Shown piece after piece: positions 24,001 through 35,591 of a DNA stretch of 64,000 nt. Under the pieces are notes generated by a model that did no database searches, was not told the DNA's origin, and worked only from the letters and a program-made list of their open reading frames with translations. Each line of letters begins with the position of its first letter. The first letter of the stretch is position 1. The DNA is taken from the NCBI RefSeq assembly GCF_029852145.1, contig NC_079973.1, forward strand, positions 24,322,422 through 24,386,421, written 5' to 3'. This DNA is from Microplitis mediator. Lineage: Eukaryota; Arthropoda; Insecta; Hymenoptera; Braconidae. Both the position numbers and the translations under genes were made by a program.

Positions 24001-26811
24001 TCATGCCGATAAGCAAAGCCCCAAAGTGTCGTTGGTTTTCCCGACGAGTTACGGGAAAACGATAAAGCTCTCAGATCTTTTCTCGAGCTAAATGGAACGA
24101 GCTAGTAAATTAAACATAAAGGCTACCGACAGACACCACATACACTATCATTAACACTGATTTATTAACACGACAAATATTCTTTTTTTTTCTAATTAAA
24201 ATTCTTAAAAAATAATAAAAAGTGATAATACTAATTTATGTATTTTTTTTTTTTTGACTTTGACTTAAAAATTGATGATTAAAATTTTTTGTCAATTTAA
24301 TGTGAAAAAAAAAAAATAAATAAAAAGTTGTTTTAAATACAAACACGTGTTTCCCGTTAACTGAATTAAAATATTAAAATCTTCCATTACTCATCTACAT
24401 TTTTTTCTAATTAACGGGTTCCGAAATATTTTGCGAGTTTATGAAATAAAAATAAACAGCTTTGAAGAAGTGACCTATCAGATTCAAACAAAATAGAGAG
24501 AATTTTATAGTTAAAAAAAATAGAAAACGAAAACAAATACAGGATTGATTAACTGATAAAACGGTAGTAAGCATGACTTTTGCATCCTTTGAAACGTCAG
24601 AGATCTAGTCGTTAGAATTCTTCGCCATTACAAATAAAACCTCTTATCAACTCGTCTACTAGTCACTACCCTCAGTCACTACAGTGCAGAATGGCTTGCA
24701 AATTGACAGATTTAACTTATAAAACTCGTTCAATAGTACTCAGTTGTATTTACCACCGTTATTTCAAGTAACTTATGTATATATATGACGACAAAAAAAA
24801 AATATAAGGCCATAAATTTTAATTTTTTCGTATAACCCCGATTGTATTGATCTCTAATCGACCTCGGAAGTCAGCTTGTCGTTTTTTCCATCACTTTATT
24901 TTTTAACTGACTGAGAAAATTTATTACAGTTGAACCGCAGAATCAATCGTTTCGTAGATTATTTTTAATAGTGATTAAAAAAAAATGATAACAATTTTGG
25001 GATTTTTTAAAAAAATTTTATCTATAGTTAGAAAAAAAAACTGACCCAACATGAAAATATTTAAAACTACTAGTTCAGTGTGTGCAGTTTGGCGCATTGA
25101 TAGCAGCCAAGACCAATAACCGGGCGGACGCAGGATCGAGCGCAGCGGTCGCCGCGATTATTTAATAGGGAAAAAAAAAATTAATTGTAAGGAAAAATAT
25201 CCGAACACTTGAAGAAAATACACAAATAGTTCATATAAAATTTTTAAATGAATGCATTAAATTTCTACCAATAAAAAAAAACGTAATGGACGCATTGTAT
25301 AAATGCCGCGAAATTCAAATTTGTCTAGAATTTTAAAGTAAAATAAATTACTCCGCAAAAAAAAATGTTATTTAATGGTTAATTTATTATTAATTATTAA
25401 CAAGAAATTTTTTATCAATTAATTTTTCGAATGATCGATACGGATAAAAAAACAAATTAACAGACGAGCTAATTATAGCAGATAAAAATTAATAACATCA
25501 ATTACTGTCTTATTAAATATTTAAAAATGAATGAACAGCAATTAAAATAAAAATGAGAGACTATTTATTAAATTGAGTAAAAAGAAGATGAAAATATTCG
25601 AGATATGTGTTAAATCGATGAATCGTGAGTCGATCTTTCTTTTCATATAATACATTATATCTTAAACTTTTTATTTCTTGCATAAATGCTGGACCATAAT
25701 TATCGTCGGGCAGTTCGATTACAGACTCGACTTGGCCAAGACGGTATGAAACCTTCCGCGAACATCAACGAATGACGCGTTCGCGGTTCTTATTTTCAAA
25801 TTTATTTTTAAAAAATACTCTATCAGATTATTGTTTAAATATGATGTACAAATAATTCAGGCAGATAAAAATAAAAATAAAAATACTTAAGTATTAAATA
25901 TGTAGTGTTTTGTAAATTAAAATGGGGAGATGTAGCGAGACATGGACGAAAACGAGGTACGATAAAAAAAATGGTCCGAGGTATGTAAAAAAAAAAAAGT
26001 AAAAAGTGTACGAGGCGTCGAAGCGAAAGAAGATCGACTGATCGATTCAGTATAAAATTAATCCGAGGCGCTAAATGACCAAGTTGCGGACGAGAGGTGC
26101 CGGGAGATCGTTATCCAGAAGCCTGTGTGTTAAAACCTTCTTATTTTTTTATCTTTCATCGATCGTGAGATGCTCGGAATATAGATTGCGATTATATTAT
26201 GTGATATCCTTTAAATACATACATATATAAATTAATGCTAAAACTATTTTAATTCTAAAATCGAGATTTAGAAGATAAATCTTACACTTGTAAAATTAAT
26301 ATTTATCTTATGATTTATTTATCATATTTATTTATTACCTCAAATTTCAAATTTAATTTACAATTTTTTAGTATCGATAATTATGCGTGGAAAAAAAAAT
26401 GATAGTTTGAATGACGTATGAACAGTATGTATAGTACTCATAAATTGCATAAATGTGCATAAATATCGCAGTACTATTTCCCTAATTACCTTGTAAGAGA
26501 TATAATTATAATGAAATCGTGAGTCGTGAGCTTTCTCATGAAAAATAAGCATAATCAGACGGTAATAAAAGAATAATGATTGTACATTAATCGTTTATTG
26601 CGCATGTTATGCTTCTTAACGTGGTATATAATATATGAGAACTTTAAGTTAACTACATATCAGCCGTAGAAATTCTACAACCGGTCACTAGGTTAGTCAT
26701 GTGACAAATAAAAAAATTATTTCTGTATTCAAATTTTTCTATTACGGTTTGAAAGATACTTATAGTTTTTTTTAAACTTCCCGCGCTGAAATTTAAAAAA
26801 TTCAGTTCTTT

Positions 26812-27010
26812 CAAGACTTGCCTGAGACCCCCAAGGTCTTCAAGCATTTGACGGATGCCTTAATTTTTATCAGATCGCCGTCTAAGAAACTCTGAAAAAT
26901 TCGATAGAAAATCTGGACTCAGCTCCCTGAGTTCGAAAATAGCGGGAAGTTTTTGGGTTTTCCCGCAGGGTCAACCGTTTTTAAGATTTTTTATAGTGAA
27001 ATAATTTGAT
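26812..27010. repeat. Dispersed repeat, inverted relative of 57425-57600
   Basis: TTGCCTGAGACCCCCAAGGT, CTCAGCTCCCTGAGTTCGAA and CCCGCAGGGTCAACCGTTT have reverse-complement counterparts in alpha-catulin intron 2 (57455-57600). Non-coding fragment of a larger family. Confidence 0.65.
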
Positions 27011-27250
27011 ACAAAGAATTTCCATGTATTTAAAGTAATTGAGACACTTAATTTCAAAAAATTAATTATAGTTTGGTGAGAATTTTTGAAAGATGAGTTT
27101 ATTTCCGAGTAAATTTTAGTCCGAAAGTAAAAATGCCGGAAAAAAAATTTGTAAAAGTAAATGCCGGGTAGGGTTACAGTACCAATTATTGACCGACCTT
27201 AAATTGAAGACTGGGTATTTTACAACCCTTAAAAATTTTACAATTGTCTA

Positions 27251-27720
27251 CCCGAGTCGAAATATTAGACGTAAGTTGAACGTTCTTAACATTTTAAACG
27301 TAAAGTGAACGTTTTTAACGTTTTGAAAGTAAATTGAACGATTGTCTTGTATTTTAGTTCATAAAAAATTTGTAATTTCATGAGTTATGATTTTAGTTTA
27401 ATGATAACATTAATTAATTTATTTCAATATTTGTAATTACAATTCTCATAACCTTGATATCATAATATATGAACAGGTATAAATATATAGTGTTAAATAT
27501 AGAAGTATGAAACTGAAAAAAATTTTTTTTCAAAATACGAATTTTTTATTTAAGAGCCAGAGAGGTGGACGACAAAATTTTACGGAATTCATGTGATTAT
27601 GATCCAGGAGTACAAAATCGATAAAAAAATTTTTGAAGGCTGTCAAATTGAGTTTTTAATGTCCAAAACGTTCAATTTACGTTCAAAACGTTCAATTTAC
27701 GTCTAATATTCCGACTCGGG
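27251..27720. mobile_element. MITE-like element with CCCGAGTCGAAATATTAGACG ends
   Basis: Inverted ends CCCGAGTCG..TATTAGACGTAA (27251) and TTACGTCTAATATTCCGACTCGGG (to 27720, given in parts as TTACGTCTAATATT plus CCGACTCGGG). Just inside, repeated AACGTTCAATTTACG-type motifs face inward from both sides. No coding capacity. Ends resemble the CCCGAGTCAAAAAAC element at 61563. Confidence 0.8.
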
Positions 27721-29914
27721 ATAATTTAATTTATTAAAAATATCCAGTTATAAATTTATCGTGAAATCCTTTCATCAAGAGGAATATTTACTATAGAGTT
27801 ATCTGCATATATAAAATTATAAATTTAAAAATTCTTGATAACATTTAGTTGAAAAAAAAAAAAAAAAAACATGAATTGCATACATGTAACTTTTATATAA
27901 ATAAATATATGAAAGGCATTTATGAATAATGTGAATGTATATTGATAAAGATTCATTGAACTTGGTTCGATATCTTTCTATGAACGTATTTCCGATGCAT
28001 TAATTAAAACTGCACGTCTCATGTGTGTTATGTTGATGCATCCGAGAATAATGCAATCGTGCAGTGCGCATATAACGCGGAAATCAGAGATGAAGAGCGT
28101 GTGAGAAAGAATGAGAAACGTCAGAAAGAAAGTAAAGAGGGGTCATGATGGTTTGACGTCTCAATTCCCGACGAAAGAGTGTGCGGTAGATGAGAGTTGG
28201 GTGGAGAGAAGCTTATTATATTCGACTGCCGGAAGTCGAAGGTTACCATATATAAAAAAATAAATAATAATAATAATGATAATGATAATAATGAAAAAAA
28301 TTTGAAAAGAAAAAAATAAATAAAAAGAAACGCGTCTATTAAATGGGACGTAGGACGTGCGTATAAATAATGGCGCGAGCCAACGCGACAGGAAATACGG
28401 CAGATGGAGCATTAACGATCTCGCGCGATCGCTATTGTCCTCTGGACCGCCTTGACATGAAAAAAATTTATTTATAGAAATTTTATCCTTTCATAACTCA
28501 AAATTAATATCAGGACATTAAACAAAAATATTTTTCTGTCATCAAATATTTTCTGATTGAGATTTATTTTTTTTTGTTTGGTATCTTTGAAATATTGGAT
28601 ATTAATAATTAATAATAATTAAGTTCTACAGATAATTGAATAATTAATTACATTAATGAAATCTTATCACTACACATGTTTTCTTATTCTTATATTTTAT
28701 TTTTTTAATCGATGTGATTTATAATTACAATCACTTTCAATTAATTAAAAATACAAATAGATAAAAAAATTGATTATTTGACCCTAAGTATATAAACTCT
28801 TTACTTTACAGTCGTATTCTAAAAATATGAGAAATTTTGAATAAAGAAAAAATTATTTATGTTCATTTCAGGCAAAATGTCATTTGCAATAAAATTTTCA
28901 AATAAAGGCGCAAAATTTTTTTTTAATACCAAACTAAAAAATGTCCCATTTTCCCTCTTTTCTCTATATATTTTTTTATCAATGAAAATTAATTTATTGT
29001 AATTGAAAAAAATCTTAAATAGTAACCAGTAATTTTTAATTTATAATCTGTGACTAAAAAAAAATTTTGAAAAACCACAAAAAAAAGAATAATAACCATA
29101 AGTTAAACCAGATAAATGTTTAATGGGATTTTATTTGGTGAGAATGATATACCAAAGAGAAACTCGTTGAGAGATGATGATTGCAAGTAGAGTCGATCAT
29201 TAGAACTCGATATCTCGAGTTAATTGCAGAGCATTCTCTCGCCACGCCTCGGTGGCACTTATCAAAGTTTTGCAGGCGCCATTGACTTCCGGCTTGCTTG
29301 TAATTTTTTACTGCACTATTTTTAATTATACACAGACTCAATACTTGAATATAATTTTTTTTTTTTTTGGTATAATATGAACAGTCTATGATATAAGAAT
29401 TTATAATATTCAATATCAATTATGAGTAGCACATTCTATCGCGTTGCAATGAAATGTAGAGTACAAGGGTGCTTATTATCAGCCAGAAAGTCACGAGTAT
29501 GGCTCTTCGACTCGTTAAACACACAAGAAGTGGTAGCAATAACCACTTGTTGTGAGTAACGGAATGTAAGAAGATGATAGGTGTTTCACAGTGAGAATTG
29601 CACCGAGCAAATAAATGAGGACAGATATATCATATATATATATATAGGTACTTAAATGCTACTCGTGAAGAATGCATTGTAATAACAACACTACATATGA
29701 TATAAATAAATAAACAAACAAACAAATACAATAAAAAATTTATTGTTACTTCTGTTACATAAAGGGAATGACTTCAAGTAAACCGTGTCCATTGCCAATA
29801 AATGTATTTATCCGAGACTAAGTCACGTTTGAATACGTGACAGTGCTTCCAATAAATTCACAAACGTTTTCTATAAATATTGTATGGAAATATATTTTTT
29901 GTGATGATTTTTAA

Positions 29915-30265
29915 GAAAAATCTGGAAAACAGTTGACCTTACCCATACGAAAAAAATATACATCCGGGCAAATCTGGAATATGTCGCATATATGCAAAAT
30001 ATATATAAATATATGCCTCATATATGCAGATTTGCCCGGATATATATTTTTTTCGTATGGATAAGGGGCAGACCCAAAACCTCCCGCTGTTTTTGAGCTC
30101 GAAAAGCCCACGTACGTACATACACTTGGACATGGTCTCGAAATTAATCAGGATAACTTCTTAAGACCTTAAAACTTCGAGATCTGTTCAAAACTCGGTT
30201 TTCAAAAATCGGACCGAAACCAATAATTTTCGTTTTTTTTTAAATTTCCAATTTTCTGAGCGGGA
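29915..30265. repeat. Dispersed repeat with internal hairpin
   Basis: Shares AAAATCTGG..GTTGACC, ACTTCTTAAGACCTTAAAAC and TTCGAGATCTG with 57425-58345. Positions 29941-30061 form an inverted repeat built on CCATACGAAAAAAATATACA and its mirror, with CCGGGCAAATCTG on each side. Confidence 0.7.
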
Positions 30266-32439
30266 AGTTTAACATACTTTGAAATTTATCATAAGAAATA
30301 ACTTTTCTAATAATATATGAAAAAAAATTATTTTGAATATATCAAAGCCATAGAGATTTTTAATATAGATATTGATTGTTAAAAAAAAATTTTTTTAAAT
30401 TTGTTGTATTTAGGATAAAATCGGTATTTTACATAAATGGAAAAAAAGATAAATATATAAGAGTTTTTTGATGAGCGATAAAATAATGGCATTTATTTAG
30501 CCTGTTGTGTGAATTTGGCGTCAAAATATAACAGAGGATATTATTTTTATGGAGAAGCCTGGGGTGAAACACGGGCCACATCGCCAAGGAAGACGAGTAA
30601 GAGAGAAATTTAACCATGATTTTAAAACCCTAAGGCAATGTTGCTTTATTGCCGCTTTATTATCTCCAGACTCGAATACAATAAAAAATAAAGTTACTTG
30701 AGTTAAAAATGAAATAAAAAATTAAAAAGAGAGAGTGAAAGAAAAAGCAAAAAGACTCGATCTGTCTCTCATTTTTTGCTAGGACGCGCTTGTAAGCTTA
30801 AGACGAAAAAGTGCAAGCTGTCAGTCAAGATGAAATTACGCGTGCCATCGAACGATTAAAAATCTTTATTACGCTCTCGTACACAGTAATTATAATTACA
30901 AAGGTAAATTATTGGATAAAAAATTTTTTTTAATTAAAAAAAAAATTTCACGGCTTAAAAGTTTGAGAGATAAAATTTATTCAAATAAAAAATTAAATTT
31001 GGTAATTAATTATCTATCAAAAGGTTTTAATGTTAAGTTTAGACATCAATGTTCACACGTTTATTTGAAAAGACCGAGATGAGGGTCAAGATGAATAGTC
31101 TTTCAGTCTTAAAATTTTTTTTTATTTATTTTTAAATCCAGGCGCCACTAAAAAGAATTTTGTATTCACAAATTTATGCTGAATTTACGGTACGAAGAAT
31201 TAACAATAAATGCATTTTAGTTCCAAATAATTTAATGTAAAAAATTTTATTTTGAAAATGTTGTTATTATTTTTAAAAATTAAACAGACTCAATTTCATT
31301 GATTGTTAATTTATTTTAAAAATTTATTATATTTTTAATGGTTAAAAAAAATATAAAAATAATATATTGTACTTGAAGGTTATTATTACGAGGGCGTTTT
31401 CAAGGAGATCAATTGTGGTCATGGTTAAATTCTGCATCATTTTATTTCTATAGAGAAATGGGAGCTCGTTTTTCTTTTGAGCATATGTATTATATATTTA
31501 TGTTTATATGTATATGTATATGGATGAATATACATATATGTAAGTTGTTAAGTTGGATTTAGTCGGATGAGTATCCCACTACCTATGGGACCCTTTATAA
31601 ATTTGTACTCCGGGCACGTACTTGGCCCCCTCGCGATCTGTTTCAGTTCTTAGCTCTTTGCATGCGCCGCGACAGCGGCATTTAAATAACACCAAAATGA
31701 TAGAGTGCGAAACAAGAACTAAATTGTTTCAAGTCCTGATCTTATTTGATAACTGCCAAAAATTATTATCCTCTAATTATTAATAGTAATAAAATTATTT
31801 AAATATTTTCAAATGCTCCAAGTCAATCTGTAAAATTCTTTATATGACTTTAGAGGTTTTGAAATTCAAAAACGTCACTAGGATTTCAAAAATTGACGCT
31901 GTGATTTTTTAAAAAAATTTCTGCTTTGAAACTCTTGTAATAAAAACTCAAAAATTCAAATTTTGCCGCGTAATATTTTTTCTTTTGTCAGATTGAATTA
32001 AATAATTAAAAAAAAAACCACAAATTGTTTTTATAAACTCTAGTTTTACTTATTTATATTTACTAAAATTAGTCACCGAAAAGAAAATGATTTTTGTAAA
32101 AACGACATTTTTTTCAGTAGTCAATGATTAAAAATTATTACATTATAGATTTAATTTCTAAGCTGAAGAATAATTTATTGACAGAAAAAAAATCGAATTT
32201 TATCTGCACTCTTTCAAATAAAACTAAAATCATTAGATCTCCAGCCAAATTCAGATTTCTTCGATCAAAAAATGACTTTGAATGAAATCTTTGAATTCAA
32301 AGTTTCACGGTGTATTAAATATCTATAGATTGCTTATGGCGTTTCAATGTTACTTTGCAAGTGTGTTAATTTTGACTACACACTTGGTTTTAGAGTGCGA
32401 AAAAAAAAAAAATAAGAACTTACATTATTTCTAATTACG

Positions 32440-32948
32440 CACACTGAGAGAACAATTTATTTGAGCCAAATAAATAGATTTATTTGACTGAACAAAATCA
32501 TTTCTCCATTCAAATATATATTTGTTTGTAGCTAACAAATGGCGCTACAGTGCCACCATTCAAATACATGTACCGGAAGATCGGAACATTTTCCGTGGAA
32601 CGAAAATGAAAAAAAATTGATGTAATTCAACTGCTTAAGGCGTAATTCCGTTTGAGGGCGGCCTAAGATTTTCGGCTATGTCAGCATCTATATGCGAAAT
32701 ATTTCGGAAATTTAGTCACCTAGTAGATTTATTACTGTGCATTTTGTTTTTTTTTTTCATTGCGCAAAAAACGTTCCAAACTTCAGGTACATTCAATTAC
32801 AGATTTGTTAACTATAAACAAATCATTATTTTATTCAAATGCACCATATCTTTGTCTCAAATAAGTATTGATTGGGTCCATTCAAATATGGGATTTATTT
32901 GCCTGAAAAAAATTTTATTTGGCTCAAACAAATTGTTCTCTCAGTGCA
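32440..32948. mobile_element. MITE-like element with CACTGAGAGAACAATTT ends
   Basis: CACTGAGAGAACAATTTATT followed by TGAGCCAAATAAA at the left is mirrored at 32910-32948. Interior has further ATTCAAATA/TATTTGAATG-type motifs. The 112-codon frame starting at 32678 crosses the right end and is not a gene. Confidence 0.85.
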
Positions 32949-33824
32949 TACATAAAATACCTGAAAAGAGGGACCATTACGATTCTAATATTAACGGTAA
33001 ATATTTATACGATTAATGACTTATTTGTCATATTTTTGCCGTTGATATTTAGTCATGTAACCCTTCAAATTTTTTCACTCACAATATATGAGATAATTTG
33101 ATAATTTCTTGTACAATATTTCTAATAGTTATTTTTTATCCCAATGTAGTTATTTATTTTGTAAAATTATCACTTTTGGATGACGTAAAAATAAAACAAT
33201 ATTTAGTTTTTAAAAAGTTGAATTTTTAATTTTATTAGTTTTTACTAAGTGTATATTTTAAGAAACACTTAATGGAAATATATATATATACACATATGTG
33301 AATACGAATTTTAACGACTGTCAGGAAATTTAGAAACTATTTTGATGATGATGAGAAAAATAAATATTTATTAATAAAACATAATATATATAATAATTAT
33401 ATATTTATTGTTAACGTAAAAAATAGTTGAATAGTTGAAAATAAATAACACGACTCGCCTTAGACACACTTCCATCCGCAGCTAAATATAAATTTACAAA
33501 AAGCCGGGTGGCATTTACGAAAACGAAACATCTGAGACAAGAGTACGGTATATATCCACAGTGTCACGATCCTCGACTAAAACTTCAATACATTTAACGC
33601 CGTTTCATATTAATGTTTATTTAAATTTTATATTATACCAAATGTATATCTTCGAGCTCGTTAAAATTTAACTCCATACAGATACGATTCAAAATCTCAA
33701 ATCTACTCTGCTCCGATCTTACAAACTTTTAAATTCATACATTAATTTATATACCCCTAAATAAATAAGTGAATACGTAAATATAAGTACATATGTAAGT
33801 AAATAAAAAAAAAACTAGACATAC

Positions 33825-33942
33825 CATTTCTAAAATTACGTTTATATCCTCGTGCGGCGTCACTTAAATTCCAGAGCGGGAAAAAAAAAATTGTTAAAAA
33901 AATACTGAGCTTGATAGCTCGTCGTAAGTTTCTTAACACCAT
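33825..33942 (-). CDS. Laminin alpha chain, coding exon 1 (signal peptide)
   Basis: First coding exon, residues 1-39 plus one base. The ATG at 33942 opens a basic stretch (MVLRNLRRAIK) and a hydrophobic core (LSIFLTIFFFPLW) ending near a SDAA cleavage-like site, a typical secretory signal peptide. The donor after AGAAATG is GTATGT and leaves phase 1. Joined to the exon at 17041 it gives a Gly codon and an uninterrupted reading frame into the LN domain, which is why this otherwise short open frame is taken as its first exon. Upstream untranslated sequence probably extends past 34 kb. The link across 16.8 kb rests on phase and composition only; another signal exon is possible. Confidence 0.6.
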
Positions 33943-35591
33943 CTTAAAACTTATTATTATTAAGATAATTTATATTTAAACCCGCAGTTAATTAAAAAAA
34001 ATTTTTTTTTTTTTTTGCGACACTTTATCAAATTATCTCACCGCCAAACATCGAAGGTAATGACAATAATAAATAACAATAAAAAACAACACAACACTAA
34101 AATTCGTATTTATTTCTGGAGCAGTAATCCGAGATGATGGAACAAGTCGAGAGTTACTCTACTTCTCGATCGCCCGGGGGATTCAATTTGTCAGTGTCCT
34201 GAATTTTTTAAGTTAAAAATACACAAGCGTAAGAAAAAAACCAAAAAAAAAATATAAAATAACATTCATTTATATACATATTAATAAAATACCAAAGTCA
34301 TCATGAGAACACGACACATCACTTAAATTAAAAAAAAAAAAACAGAGTATGTATAAATTAATCACTCATGTAAATGTGTACTCATATTATTTACAATAAA
34401 TAAATAAAAAAATTAAATAAAGAAAATTTATAAATTTTTTTTCTTTGAAACTCCTTAGTCTCATTCTTGAAAATATTTTTCCGCGTAATTTCATCATCGG
34501 TTAATATTTATTTCGTTTATTAATAAACAGTCGTTTCGTTTCGTTCGTTCGTTACATTTTTATATTAAGTATTAATTGTTGTTACATATATATGTATAAC
34601 TATAAATTGATACGCGTAATATATTTATAAAAAATAAATAAAGATGTAAGTGTATTGTAAGAGAGCGGCCGCGCGTGGTAAACGCCGCAAGCAAACTAAG
34701 ATCGTGGTCCCTGAACCAGACTGCCGCTGCCTCTCAGTACAGACTACACGAGACGTACACGAGTAGTATAGAGAAGTAGAGGATGGACGGAGTAGTTTCT
34801 TTTACATACAGCTCAAGAGTTGAGTAGACTCTACTGTACAGCATCCAGAGAATATGGAGAAACGGATGAGATAAAACGAGATGAGATGAGATGAGAAGAG
34901 AAGAAGATGACCAAAAAAAGTTTAAGATCTACTCTATCCACCCCCACTAATTCACCTTTTGCTGTCCACTACCTCTCGATTCAGGTATAAGCTATGGTAA
35001 AAGATATAGACTCACCAACACAACAAACGAGTGACTGATTGTGAGCGAGGCTGGACTCTGGAGGCTGTAGTACACCCGGTAGAGACTAAACATAACATTG
35101 CATTAGTGAACCTCGTACTCGCGAAGTTTGAGAATGAAAGTAAACTTACTTACCTTAAACTTTAAGTAAAAGATGCCCTCGAGGACTTTATTACCTCCTG
35201 CGTAGCTCCCACCTGCATTGTACTTGAAACCTTTAAATTTTTAACTTGGGGACAAAAGGCCACAGGTGACAGACTACCTGTCATGTTTTAAGTTTTACTG
35301 TTTATTTTTTCGTGATTTATTTACTCCATCAAATTTTTTAGGTACAGAATTTATACAAATATTTATTTATATATATATATATGTATGTATATTTATTCTA
35401 TAAATAATTGATGCATGTAATTAATATTTTAATTGATAATAATAATTATGAATGGTGCGGAGTCTAAAAATTCAATAATGTAGGTGCGAAAAATGTGGAT
35501 GGTAGACGTATAAATTAATAAAATGATTTTTTGGTGCAGTGTTTATTTATTGATTAAGTTTTTTTTTTTTTTTAATTTAAAGAAAAGTCTT
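33943..35591. other. Intergenic region between laminin start and stomatin 3' end
   Basis: Presumed laminin 5' UTR and promoter on the - strand, and stomatin 3' UTR at the right. A GC-richer patch with AGAGCGGCCGCGCGTGG lies at 34660-34690. A GAGATGAGAT repeat occupies about 34868-34905. On the - strand an AATAAA within AATCAATAAATAAAC (35541-35555) could be the stomatin polyadenylation signal. No coding sequence recognised. Confidence 0.5.
34868..34905. repeat. (GAGAT)n short tandem repeat
   Basis: ATGAGATAAAACGAGATGAG followed by further ATGAGATGAGAAGAG units, a purine-rich pentamer tract ahead of the laminin gene on its upstream side. Confidence 0.75.

Larger units (their letters stand above)
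17042..33824 (-). other. Laminin alpha intron 1 (16.8 kb), non-coding
   Basis: Inferred intron between the two phase-matched laminin exons. No other gene was recognised on either strand. Besides the listed elements it contains A/T-rich unique sequence, a GT-rich tract near 17970-17998, TA tracts near 23815-23840 and 29632-29648, and an AAT-rich repeat near 28260-28300. Open frames such as 18344-18538, 19342-19638, 21420-21662 and 28161-28412 lack domains and are treated as chance. Regulatory sequences may be present but cannot be identified by eye. Confidence 0.6.
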
